The notes under the pieces were generated by a model, which was given only the letters and a program-made list of their open reading frames with translations, ran no database searches and was not told the origin of the DNA. A stretch of DNA of 21,652 nucleotides, from the NCBI GenBank assembly GCA_037384225.1, contig JARROD010000130.1, positions 1-21,652 on the forward strand, in the 5' to 3' direction. Each line of letters starts with the position of its first letter. Position 1 is the first letter of the stretch. Made by a program: the position numbers and the translations under genes. Of the stretch, positions 1 to 7,027 are shown piece after piece. This DNA is from JARROD01 sp037384225. Lineage in GTDB: Bacteria > Pseudomonadota > Gammaproteobacteria > Pseudomonadales > Cellvibrionaceae.

Positions 1-53
1 ACGAAAATAATAAATCCTAAACCTTTGGATACTGCCTTGAAAACCCCATTCAT
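1..53 (-). CDS. N-terminal fragment of an unidentified protein, cut by the window edge
   Basis: Read on the minus strand, an ATG at 53-51 opens a frame that stays open to the window edge and encodes MNGVFKAVSKGLGFIIF. A GGAG Shine-Dalgarno at 63-60 lies six bases upstream of the ATG, which is good spacing. The visible residues become hydrophobic at the end (GLGFIIF), as at the start of a membrane segment or signal anchor. I do not recognise the family. It would be transcribed divergently from kdsD. With only 17 codons visible, chance is possible. Confidence 0.4.
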   Translation of the reverse strand, partial: MNGVFKAVSKGLGFIIF

Positions 54-587
54 ACTTGACTCCATTTCCACTTTTTTAATCTGGTCGACGATTAGAACAC
101 AGATTACCCAATTGGTTTAATGCAATGGTCTCCAATGACACAGGCACAGAGACAGGTCACAAATGGGGGCGGCACCTGGGTTTTACAAGGGCTTGAATAA
201 ATACCAGGATCCGCAGCCTCCAGGTCAACGGGTCGCCCCACCCTGAAAAGCTGTCTTTTAAGACTACACCAATATACCATTTGCTTCCTTTGAACCAAAC
301 GAACCCAAAGCTATACTTTATAACTTTTTTGCTTTAGCTGTGAACCGGAGAGAAACAAAAGGCCACTTTAATAATGCAGACACCCAGGACGCACTATAGG
401 CGTGGTATTATTATTGGCTTATATGAGCTATTCATTCCCACTATTCAAGGCTTGGCACCTTGCTTAATAACTGACCCCTGGTCCAATAATTGATTGGAGC
501 TATGAAAATACAGGATCTCCCGAACACTCGAAAAGCTCATTTTTCAACCAACGGATTGTTGATAAACAACGTGAGATGTAAACCCTT
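54..587. other. Non-coding stretch upstream of kdsD
   Basis: About 530 bases with no convincing gene. The short frames on the minus strand (for example 104-298) have no recognisable protein character and no good ribosome binding site. The stretch should hold the promoters of the minus-strand gene at the left edge and of the kdsD operon, but I see no clear -35/-10 pair. A small frame at 502-591 ends on the kdsD start codon and is listed separately. The mla lipid-transport genes that often sit beside kdsD in related bacteria are not seen here. Confidence 0.5.
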
Positions 588-591
588 ATGA
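502..591 (+). CDS. Possible 29-codon leader ORF overlapping the kdsD start (ATGA)
   Basis: ATG at 502-504 opens a 29-codon frame beginning MKIQDLPNTRK and ending in TGA at 589-591, so its stop overlaps the kdsD ATG (588-590) as ATGA. A GGAG lies just before it, but only two bases from the ATG, which is too close to be ideal. kdsD itself has no clear Shine-Dalgarno, so translational coupling from this leader is conceivable. The peptide resembles nothing I know, and it may simply be chance. Confidence 0.2.
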   Translation: MKIQDLPNTRKAHFSTNGLLINNVRCKPL

Positions 592-1559
592 CGAACAACC
601 GTTTTATTGCTGCAGGCCGACGTACCGTCAATATGGAGCGCGACGCTGTAGCCGCTATTTCCGATCGCATCGATGAAGCCTTTGCCCGCGCCTGCGAATT
701 GATATTGGCATGCAAGGGTCGGATAATCGTCACCGGTATGGGAAAATCCGGCCACATAGGGAAAAAAATCGCCGCGACACTGGCTAGCACCGGGACGCCT
801 GCTTTTTTCGTTCACCCGGGAGAAGCCAGCCACGGCGACTTTGGTATGATCACCAAGGGTGACGTGGTAATTGCCATCTCTAATTCGGGCTCTTCCTCGG
901 AAGTAATCACCTTGCTACCACTATTGAAGCGAATGGGAATTCCCCTCATCAGCATGACCGGCAACAGTCACTCCCCCCTGGCCCAGACCGCCGATATCAA
1001 TCTGGATATCAGTATTGAATGCGAAGCCTGTCCTCTCGATCTGGCCCCCACCTCCAGCACTACTGTCACCCTGGTAATGGGCGATGCGCTAGCTGTGGCA
1101 CTACTGGAAGAAAAGGGATTCACAGCAGAGGACTTTGCCTTCTCCCATCCCGGCGGGACTCTCGGCAGAAAACTGTTGTTGAAAGTGGAAGATATTATGC
1201 ACTCCGGAAATAGCCTTCCCCAGGTTACCCAGCAGACACCACTGACCCAGGCACTGGTTGAAATGACCCATAAAGGTCTGGGTATGACCAGCGTCGTAAA
1301 TGAAAACAACGAATTGATCGGAGTATTTACCGATGGCGACCTGCGCCGCAGTGTCGACAATGGGATAGATTTGGGTCGGGCTTTAATCCTTGACGTAATG
1401 ACACCGAACCCCAAAACCGTGCACAAGAATATACTGGCCGCCGAAGCCCTGCGTCTGATGGAAGACAAGCAAATAACGGCGCTAATCGTCGAAGACGATA
1501 ACCACCACCCGGCAGGTGTTGTGCATATGCATGATATTTTGCGCGCGGGTGTGATGTAA
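588..1559 (+). CDS. kdsD: D-arabinose 5-phosphate isomerase
   Basis: Interconverts D-ribulose 5-phosphate and D-arabinose 5-phosphate in the cytoplasm, the first committed step towards Kdo, the inner-core sugar of LPS. The 323-residue product has the family's usual length. An N-terminal SIS sugar-isomerase domain covers about residues 35-170, with GMGKSGHIGKK at 50-60 (Lys53 in the substrate-site position), the HPGEASHGD stretch near 76-84 and SHPGG near 186-190. Two CBS domains follow, about 200-258 and 268-323, ending in the typical MHDILRAGVM. The ATG at 588 matches the family N-terminus (an RRT helix follows) although no good ribosome binding site is visible. It is the first gene of the kdsD-kdsC-lptCAB cluster, 12 bases before kdsC. 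No lesions seen. Confidence 0.97.
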   Translation: MTNNRFIAAGRRTVNMERDAVAAISDRIDEAFARACELILACKGRIIVTGMGKSGHIGKKIAATLASTGTPAFFVHPGEASHGDFGMITKGDVVIAISNSGSSSEVITLLPLLKRMGIPLISMTGNSHSPLAQTADINLDISIECEACPLDLAPTSSTTVTLVMGDALAVALLEEKGFTAEDFAFSHPGGTLGRKLLLKVEDIMHSGNSLPQVTQQTPLTQALVEMTHKGLGMTSVVNENNELIGVFTDGDLRRSVDNGIDLGRALILDVMTPNPKTVHKNILAAEALRLMEDKQITALIVEDDNHHPAGVVHMHDILRAGVM

Positions 1560-1571
1560 GGGTAACTGACA

Positions 1572-2120
1572 ATGAGATCATCTGACGCGGAAATACTGCC
1601 TAAAGAAATTGTTGAAAAAGCGAAGAATATCCGGTTATTACTACTCGATGTCGACGGTGTCATGACCGATGGCAAGCTCTATTTCGGCAACAACAACAGC
1701 GAACTGAAAGCATTCAACATTCTCGACGGTCTGGGTATAAAAATGCTGCAAAACAGCGGTGTCGACGTCGGTATCATAACCGGCCGAAGCAGCGATATCG
1801 TCGCCACCCGGGCAAAGAATCTCGGCATTGAGATTTTGGTTCAGGGCCGCGAAGACAAACTGACAGCCCTTTACGAAGTGATTGAGAAGCAGGAGATAAC
1901 CCTGGAACAGATCGCTTTTATTGGAGACGACTTTCCCGATCTGCCTGTTATCCGCCGGGTCGGGCTCGGTGTGACCGTTGCCAATGCCCACCCTGTGGTA
2001 GCGCAGCACGCACTCTGGCAAAGCTGCAAAGCCGGTGGCGAGGGCGCCGTGCGCGAAGTCTGTGATATGATAATGCGTGCACAAAACACCTTTAATGCAG
2101 CTTTGGCCCCGTATTTATAA
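1572..2120 (+). CDS. kdsC: 3-deoxy-D-manno-octulosonate 8-phosphate phosphatase
   Basis: Hydrolyses Kdo 8-phosphate to free Kdo, the step before CMP-Kdo activation. It is a small HAD-superfamily phosphatase of the C0 (capless, tetrameric) type. HAD motif I is DVDGVMTDG, with the nucleophile and acid/base pair Asp26 and Asp28. Motif II is the Thr of IITGR near 70, the motif III Lys lies in QGREDKL, and motif IV is GDDFPDLPV at 118-126. At 182 residues the length is normal for KdsC. It lies 12 bases after kdsD and 27 before lptC, so it is almost certainly in the same operon. The family more often has GDDLPD; Phe in place of Leu is conservative. No damage seen. Confidence 0.97.
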   Translation: MRSSDAEILPKEIVEKAKNIRLLLLDVDGVMTDGKLYFGNNNSELKAFNILDGLGIKMLQNSGVDVGIITGRSSDIVATRAKNLGIEILVQGREDKLTALYEVIEKQEITLEQIAFIGDDFPDLPVIRRVGLGVTVANAHPVVAQHALWQSCKAGGEGAVREVCDMIMRAQNTFNAALAPYL

Positions 2121-2147
2121 GTCTATCGGCTATCACAGGTTCAGGTT

Positions 2148-2753
2148 ATGCCCCGCAACTGGTTTTCACTGCTGGCGTTGGTCGCGTTAATCTTCGTATT
2201 TTTGATACTCTGGGAATCGCCACCCACGCGGTTTTTAACCGAGTCGCCCGAGACTGAGGCAACCGACAAGTATCCCTCCGCGTTTATGTCAGGTGCCCAA
2301 ATTATCCAGTACGATGTCAACGGCAAAGTAAATTATCGTTTTAATGCTGACAAGCTAAGCTACTATCAACAGAATCCTGCAAAACAAAGCGATGGGGACT
2401 ACACGGATATAAACCTCCCCAACATAGTGCTGTACAGCAAAGAAGAGGCCCACCCCTGGCACATTAAAGCAAATTACGGCTATGCAAAAATGGCTGGAGA
2501 CATGGTTACATTTAAAGAAAACGTACGCCTATGGAGAAAAGATAGTGACAATCGGACGTCAGAACTAACTACGGAAAAACTGGTCGTAAACCCGCAAGCT
2601 CAATTCGCGGAAACAAACAAACCTGTTATCATTATTGTTCCCGATGGCGAGACGAGAGCGGTGGGGATGAAGGCGGATTTAAAACAAGACCAGATTGAAT
2701 TGTTATCGCAAGTTAGAGGCGTCCATGAACCGACTCAAGAAACTTCTCCTTAG
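2148..2753 (+). CDS. lptC: LPS export bitopic protein LptC
   Basis: LptC is an inner-membrane-anchored component of the Lpt bridge. It accepts LPS from LptB2FG and hands it to LptA in the periplasm. The 201-residue product starts with a short cytoplasmic MPRNW, then one membrane segment at about 6-22 (FSLLALVALIFVFLILW), and the rest forms the periplasmic beta-jellyroll. The family pattern is visible: a GAQIIQYDVNGKVNYRFNADKL strand pair, the HPWHIKANYGYA region and a VRLWR strand near 125. The gene lies between kdsC and lptA, and its last 29 bases overlap the start of lptA (ATG at 2725), as is common in this cluster. The C-terminal tail is divergent. Confidence 0.93.
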   Translation: MPRNWFSLLALVALIFVFLILWESPPTRFLTESPETEATDKYPSAFMSGAQIIQYDVNGKVNYRFNADKLSYYQQNPAKQSDGDYTDINLPNIVLYSKEEAHPWHIKANYGYAKMAGDMVTFKENVRLWRKDSDNRTSELTTEKLVVNPQAQFAETNKPVIIIVPDGETRAVGMKADLKQDQIELLSQVRGVHEPTQETSP

Positions 2754-3257
2754 GGATACAGGAATAGTTAAATGTGGGAGCGGTGTGTGCGGATTTTTCC
2801 AATGTGTATTCAGGCGCTGCCTAGCGATCGCAATCAAACGATTTACATACAGTCCGATCACTTCAAACGAAACGGTAAAAAAGGAATTACCGTCTACGAG
2901 GGGGCGGTACAGATGAGCCAGGGCACCATTCAGATAAACGCCGATAAAATTACGATTTACAGTGTTGACAACAAAATGAACCGTATTATAGCCAGCGGAA
3001 ATCCCGCCCAATTTCAACAACAGCCAGCGGAGGACAAAGAACTGGTGATTGCCAAAGGCACAACCATAGAGTACCTGGTTGCCAAAGAGAAGGTCTTTCT
3101 GGTCAATAACGCCTCTATCGTGCAGGATGGCGCTACAATGAGCGGTGAGCGAATCAATTACGATATCAAAGACGCAGTTGTCACAGCGGTCGGCAACCCC
3201 ACCAGCACTGATAACAAACGCATCCAAATCGTAATTCCACCCCAAGCCGACAATTAA
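2725..3257 (+). CDS. lptA: Periplasmic LPS transport protein LptA, with a frameshift in the signal peptide
   Basis: LptA forms the periplasmic filament that carries LPS from LptC to LptD at the outer membrane. The expected start is ATG 2725, overlapping lptC, encoding a basic n-region (MNRLKKLLLRDTGIV) and then a small-residue core. The mature protein (ALPSDRNQTIYIQSDHF onward, to ..VIPPQADN) lies one frame away; its first in-frame ATG, at 2772, gives no signal peptide. One extra T in the T5 run at 2794-2798 would restore one frame reading ..GSGVCGFFPMCIQA-LPSDRNQ, a good signal peptide with an IQA cleavage site. The mature part shows the OstA-type beta repeats (GAVQMSQGTIQINADKI, LVAKEKVFLVNNASI). 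LptA is normally essential, so a sequencing error or slippage is plausible; alternatively translation starts at 2772 without export. Confidence 0.85.
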
Positions 3258-3288
3258 TTGCCACGACCTACTATATTGTGATTCCTTC

Positions 3289-4014
3289 ATGCCGAAGTTA
3301 AATGCCCGACACCTTGCCAAAAGCTACAAAGGTCGCCGAGTTGTTGTCGATGTATCCCTTTCTGTAAGCAGTGGGCAGATTGTAGGGTTACTGGGGCCGA
3401 ACGGCGCCGGTAAAACCACATGCTTTTATATGATCGCCGGCCTGGTAAAGGCCGATCGCGGCCAGGTGCTGATAGAAGACCGCGATATCACCCACCTGCC
3501 GATCCACGGACGGGCGCGCGCCGGCATTGGCTACCTGCCCCAGGAAGCCTCGGTTTTCCGCAAATTGACGGTTGCGGAAAACATTTTGGCCATTCTGGAA
3601 ACTCGCAAGGACCTCAACCGTAAACAACGACGGGAAAGACTTGGGAACCTGTTGCGAGAGTTCCATATTACTCATATTGAAAACAGCCGCGGCATGGCTT
3701 TATCAGGAGGCGAACGGCGCCGGGTGGAAATCGCCCGAGCTCTGGCCACCGCCCCCGACTTTATTCTGCTCGACGAGCCCTTCGCAGGCGTAGACCCCAT
3801 CTCCGTCAACGATATCAAGCAGATAATTCAACACCTCAAATACCGTGGTATCGGTGTGTTGATTACCGATCACAATGTGCGAGAAACACTGGATATCTGC
3901 GAGAAGGCGTATATTGTCAGCGAAGGCCGCATTATTGCGGAAGGGAATGCCGAGAAAATTCTCAACAACCGCAAAGTTCGCGAAGTATACCTGGGAAACC
4001 AGTTTACTCTTTGA
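3289..4014 (+). CDS. lptB: LPS export ABC transporter ATPase LptB
   Basis: Cytoplasmic ATPase of the LptB2FG complex, which extracts LPS from the inner membrane and pushes it into the LptC-LptA bridge. All ABC motifs are present: Walker A GPNGAGKT at 36-43, the Q-loop in YLPQEASVF (Gln85), signature LSGGERRR at about 138-145, Walker B FILLDEP at 158-164, the FAGVDP D-loop and the switch His195 in TDHNVRETL. The 241-residue length is typical. It begins 31 bases after the lptA stop, with no obvious Shine-Dalgarno, and closes the LPS export group. LptF and LptG are usually encoded elsewhere and are not in this window. Confidence 0.97.
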   Translation: MPKLNARHLAKSYKGRRVVVDVSLSVSSGQIVGLLGPNGAGKTTCFYMIAGLVKADRGQVLIEDRDITHLPIHGRARAGIGYLPQEASVFRKLTVAENILAILETRKDLNRKQRRERLGNLLREFHITHIENSRGMALSGGERRRVEIARALATAPDFILLDEPFAGVDPISVNDIKQIIQHLKYRGIGVLITDHNVRETLDICEKAYIVSEGRIIAEGNAEKILNNRKVREVYLGNQFTL

Positions 4015-4281
4015 TCCCCCCCGTCCGCTACGCTACATCACGACACCAGATCAACACCACTGCACAAGGCAGAGTGTAGCGCCGGTCTCAAATTCGTGCC
4101 ACAAACCACTCATCACACAAAACCCAGGTGTTTGTCAAATGGTTCGGGCATAAAGATTGCTTGTCAATATTGCCTAGACGCGTTAGCCTGACTAAACTTG
4201 GGTACTGACGATAACCGGCCATCGGCCCAGACGGGTGAATTCGGTTAGTCGAATTTAAAGGCAAACGACGTTGTAATCAAT
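4015..4281. other. lptB-rpoN intergenic region
   Basis: The 267 bases between lptB and rpoN hold no gene. A TTGTCA at 4161-4166 could be a -35 box, but the hexamer 17 bases downstream (TAGCCT) is a poor -10, so no promoter is claimed. The stretch contains the inverted repeat at 4238-4255 described separately. It is long enough for rpoN to have its own promoter rather than depend on read-through from the lpt genes. Confidence 0.4.
4238..4255. repeat. Inverted repeat in the rpoN leader (AATTCG-6-CGAATT)
   Basis: AATTCG (4238-4243) and CGAATT (4250-4255) are perfect inverse repeats around the six-base loop GTTAGT, 26 bases before the rpoN ATG. In RNA the stem can extend by a G-U and a U-A pair. 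It could be an operator half-site pair or a leader hairpin near the ribosome binding region. No protein can be assigned to it, and six perfect pairs can arise by chance. Confidence 0.3.
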
Positions 4282-5805
4282 ATGAAACAATCATTACAGC
4301 TTAAACTTGGGCAGCAACTTACTATGACCCCACAGTTACAGCAGGCTATACGGCTGCTGCAACTGTCGACGCTCGATCTTCAACAGGAAATTCAGGAAGC
4401 GCTAGATACCAATCCGATGCTGGAGATCAACGAGGACGAACACAGCACCAACTCCGGCGACGGTGCAGCCCAGGAGCCCCCCACCTCAACGATCAACGAC
4501 GACATCACAGAAGGTTTCGATAAAAACCACTCGGAAAACCAGGAATCCCAAGCAGAGCGGGATACGAGCGGCACGGAAAATGACTGGAATGAGGAAATCC
4601 CCTCCGATTTGCCCGTCGATACAAGCTGGGACGATGTATACCAATCAAGCGTTTCGGGCCCGGCTTTAAATACCGACAGTGACGATAACGACTTTGAAAC
4701 CCGACGTGGCAACACCGAATCACTGCACGACCACTTGATGTGGCAACTGAATCTCACCCCCATGTCCGAGCGGGACAACCTAATCGCCCTCGCCATTATT
4801 GATGCCGTTGAACCCAGCGGCATGCTGGGCCTTAGGGCGGAGGAAATCTGCCAGGGGCTGGTCGGGCAGGTCGAAGAACTGGAGCAGGAGGAAGTACTGG
4901 CCGTCCTCCACCGCATACAACAATTCGACCCTCCTGGCATCTGCGGTCAAGACCTGGGAGAATGCCTTTTGATTCAATTGAACCAGTTACCGGCAACCAC
5001 GCCCTACCTGGACGCTGCTAAACTTATAGTGAAAGAATATTTATCCTTGTTGGGAAGCCGGGACTATAAACAGCTTATGCGCCGCACTAAACTCAAAGAA
5101 CCGGAACTGCGCGATGTTGTACAGCTAATTCAAAGTCTGAATCCACGCCCGGGAGATCAGATAAACAACGGCGATACCGAATATGTAGTCCCCGACGTAT
5201 TTGTCACAAAACAAGAAGACCGCTGGAGTGTACAACTCAACCCCGAAATCGCCCCCCGCCTGCGCATCAACTCGAATTACGCTTCTCTGGTCAAGCGCGC
5301 CGACACAAGCAACGAAAATACTTTCCTGCGCGACAACCTGCAGGAAGCGCGCTGGTTTCTGAAAAGTCTGCAAAGCCGCAACGAAACCTTGCTTAAGGTC
5401 GCCAGCTGTATTGTAGAAAAACAAAGGGGGTTTCTCGATCACGGCGCCGAGGCCATGAAACCACTGGTTCTTCACGATGTCGCCGAAGACGTAGGCATGC
5501 ACGAATCGACCATATCACGTGTGACTACGCAGAAATACATGCATACGCCCCAGGGAATCTTCGAACTCAAATACTTCTTTTCCAGTCATGTCAGCACAGA
5601 TTCAGGGGGCGAGTGTTCTTCCACAGCTATTCGCGCCATTATCAAAAAGCTGGTGGCGGCGGAAAACCCCAAAAAGCCCTTGAGTGACAGTAAAATTACT
5701 GCCCTGCTAGCCGAACAGGGGATTAAAGTCGCGCGGCGTACAATCGCCAAATACCGGGAATCACTCAACATTCCGGCTTCAAATGAACGTAAACGACTTG
5801 TCTGA
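4282..5805 (+). CDS. rpoN: RNA polymerase sigma-54 factor
   Basis: Alternative sigma factor that recognises -24/-12 promoters and needs an AAA+ activator to open them. The 507-residue product shows all regions. The Gln/Leu-rich region I (MKQSLQLKLGQQLTMTPQLQ) spans about residues 1-50 and contacts activators. An acidic linker rich in Asp/Glu/Ser follows (about 51-150), then the core-binding region. The helix-turn-helix lies around EDVGMHESTISRVTTQKYMHTP, and the RpoN box reads ARRTIAKYRE at about 484-493, close to the C-terminus. The acidic linker is at the long end for the family. Its place upstream of hpf, ptsN and rapZ is the classic rpoN neighbourhood, linking nitrogen and carbon control to the Ntr-PTS proteins. 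No lesions seen. Confidence 0.98.
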   Translation: MKQSLQLKLGQQLTMTPQLQQAIRLLQLSTLDLQQEIQEALDTNPMLEINEDEHSTNSGDGAAQEPPTSTINDDITEGFDKNHSENQESQAERDTSGTENDWNEEIPSDLPVDTSWDDVYQSSVSGPALNTDSDDNDFETRRGNTESLHDHLMWQLNLTPMSERDNLIALAIIDAVEPSGMLGLRAEEICQGLVGQVEELEQEEVLAVLHRIQQFDPPGICGQDLGECLLIQLNQLPATTPYLDAAKLIVKEYLSLLGSRDYKQLMRRTKLKEPELRDVVQLIQSLNPRPGDQINNGDTEYVVPDVFVTKQEDRWSVQLNPEIAPRLRINSNYASLVKRADTSNENTFLRDNLQEARWFLKSLQSRNETLLKVASCIVEKQRGFLDHGAEAMKPLVLHDVAEDVGMHESTISRVTTQKYMHTPQGIFELKYFFSSHVSTDSGGECSSTAIRAIIKKLVAAENPKKPLSDSKITALLAEQGIKVARRTIAKYRESLNIPASNERKRLV

Positions 5806-5854
5806 TCCAAGTCAAAGCGGTAATAAGAAGGGGTGGTAAACTGCCAAACGCTAA

Positions 5855-5869
5855 CGATAGAGTCTATCG
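5855..5869. repeat. 15-base palindrome upstream of hpf
   Basis: CGATAGAGTCTATCG is a perfect odd palindrome (seven pairs around a central G; as RNA, six pairs with an AGT loop). It lies in the 127-base rpoN-hpf gap, about 63 bases before the hpf ATG. No T-run follows it, so it is not a standard Rho-independent terminator. It may be an operator or a processing/attenuation hairpin; its function is unknown. Confidence 0.35.
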
Positions 5870-5932
5870 ACGCCCTCCAGCAAATGTGGCGGGCAATATG
5901 TTAACGATGCTAAGGACAAGAGGAATCTTTGT

Positions 5933-6226
5933 ATGCAAATCACTATCAGCGGCCATCACGTCGATGTCACCGATGCACTAAAAGACTACGTGAAGTCCCG
6001 CCTTGACAAACTTGGCAGGCATCATGACCGCATCACCAGTACCAATGTTATCCTGTCCGTTGATAAACTGGTGCAAAAGGCTGAAGCTTCGGTTCATGTA
6101 AGCGGCAAAGAGTTTTTTGCGAACAGTGAGTCAAATGATTTATACGCCGCTATCGACTTGTTAGCCGACAAACTTGACCGGCAGTTGATTAAATACAAAG
6201 AAAAGTTACGCAATCACCATCGCTAA
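5933..6226 (+). CDS. hpf: Ribosome hibernation promoting factor, short form
   Basis: Binds the 30S decoding region and, with RMF, helps assemble inactive 100S ribosome dimers in stationary phase or starvation. The 97-residue product is of the short HPF type. It starts MQITISGHHVDVTDALKDYV, has the conserved basic helix (SRLDKLGRHHDRITS), a second strand with VHVSGKEFFANSE, and a helix DLYAAIDLLADKLDRQLIKYKEK. An AGAGGA ribosome binding site lies eight bases before the ATG. It lies between rpoN and ptsN, the standard location for this gene, four bases upstream of the ptsN start, so the two are probably co-translated. Confidence 0.96.
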   Translation: MQITISGHHVDVTDALKDYVKSRLDKLGRHHDRITSTNVILSVDKLVQKAEASVHVSGKEFFANSESNDLYAAIDLLADKLDRQLIKYKEKLRNHHR

Positions 6227-6230
6227 CCAT

Positions 6231-6680
6231 ATGCAAATAGAATCTATTCTCGCCCAACACCGTACACAATGCGGTGTCCAGGGCGGTAGTAAAAAACGTG
6301 TTCTGGAAACTCTCGCAAACCTGATCACAAATGATCTGCCGACGCTGGACGCCAACGAACTGTTTCGCCGCCTGATCGCCCGAGAGCGACTGGGGTCGAC
6401 TGGTATCGGCCACGGCATTGCCCTCCCCCACTGCAGGATCGAAAATTGTACCGGTACTGTCGGTGCCCTGCTGACACTTAAAACCCCTATTGACTACGAC
6501 GCCATTGACGGCGAACCGGTCGACGTTATTTTTGCACTTGTCGTACCGGAGGAAGCCCATGACGAGCACTTGCAGACCTTGGCGGCTCTCGCCGAAAAGC
6601 TCAGCAATCCGGGATATTTAAAAACCCTGCGTCATGCCAAAGATGACCAAACACTTTATCAGTCTGCACTGGCGCCATAG
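6231..6680 (+). CDS. ptsN: Nitrogen-regulatory PTS EIIA component
   Basis: EIIA-Ntr is the terminal phosphoacceptor of the EI-Ntr/NPr/EIIA-Ntr relay. It does not transport sugar and instead regulates potassium, nitrogen and envelope stress functions. The 149-residue product has the EIIA type-2 fold with the active-site motif GIGHGIALPHCR, where His67 is the phosphorylation site. DVIFALVVPEEAHDEHLQTLAALAE is the usual C-terminal half. It starts four bases after hpf and is followed by a 347-base gap with a strong hairpin, so transcription may end or be attenuated there before rapZ. Confidence 0.97.
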   Translation: MQIESILAQHRTQCGVQGGSKKRVLETLANLITNDLPTLDANELFRRLIARERLGSTGIGHGIALPHCRIENCTGTVGALLTLKTPIDYDAIDGEPVDVIFALVVPEEAHDEHLQTLAALAEKLSNPGYLKTLRHAKDDQTLYQSALAP

Positions 6681-7027
6681 CTACCTTCGAAGCATTGACT
6701 TTAAACACAGTCCAGTGGACTGTATTAAAGATAGGTTATTCACAAACCCAGCTTTGTGCCAGTTGGCTTGAAAATAAACAGAATACCGTATCAAGGCATG
6801 AATCTTTGCCCTTCACGGGGAATCTAAAGCCAATATTCAAACACTATTTTGTAATACTGAAAATTTACGATACCTTATCTCATAATGGCAGCCTTAAAAA
6901 TGGCCACCGCTGAGATTGCAGTATTCAATAAATGTTTTTTGCCGGTATAGTGATTTACAGGGTTTCAATCTGGCAAAATTTTGCAAACTGAATAATTCTT
7001 GAGTAAAGAGAACGGGAAATCATCAGC
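6681..7027. other. ptsN-rapZ intergenic region
   Basis: A 347-base gap, unusually long because ptsN and rapZ are normally almost contiguous. The only frame in it (6695-6913, plus) looks non-genic: no ribosome binding site, and low-complexity residues over the hairpin. Visible features are the hairpin at 6699-6730, a TATAGT hexamer at 6946-6951 that could be a -10 for rapZ but lacks a good -35, and a GCAAAATTTTGC palindrome at 6973-6984. It may be a decayed spacer or a separate promoter region for rapZ-npr. Confidence 0.4.
6699..6730 (+). repeat. Hairpin just downstream of ptsN
   Basis: ACAGTCC (6707-6713) and GGACTGT (6717-6723) pair perfectly around AGT. Beyond a small internal bulge, CTTTAA (6699-6704) pairs with TTAAAG (6725-6730), giving 13 pairs in all. 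It begins 18 bases after the ptsN stop. No U-tract follows, so an intrinsic terminator is not supported. Likely roles are 3'-end protection or processing of the hpf-ptsN message. Confidence 0.45.

Noticed and set aside
104..298. 64-codon minus-strand frame in the left non-coding region
   Set aside because: Composition unlike a real protein, no plausible ribosome binding site and no family resemblance.
453..463. TGGCACCTTGC as a sigma-54 promoter upstream of kdsD
   Set aside because: The spacing between GG and GC is only six bases.
6736..6744. TTATTCACA, a match to the DnaA box consensus
   Set aside because: A single nine-base site in 21 kb is expected by chance; no cluster, no origin-type genes nearby.
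6695..6913. 72-codon frame in the ptsN-rapZ gap
   Set aside because: No ribosome binding site, no recognisable protein pattern, and its start overlaps the hairpin.
6971..6985. TGGCA...TTGCA resembling a sigma-54 -24/-12 promoter before rapZ
   Set aside because: GG and GC are nine bases apart rather than ten, the usual TGGCAC is not complete, and the match is largely the GCAAAATTTTGC palindrome.
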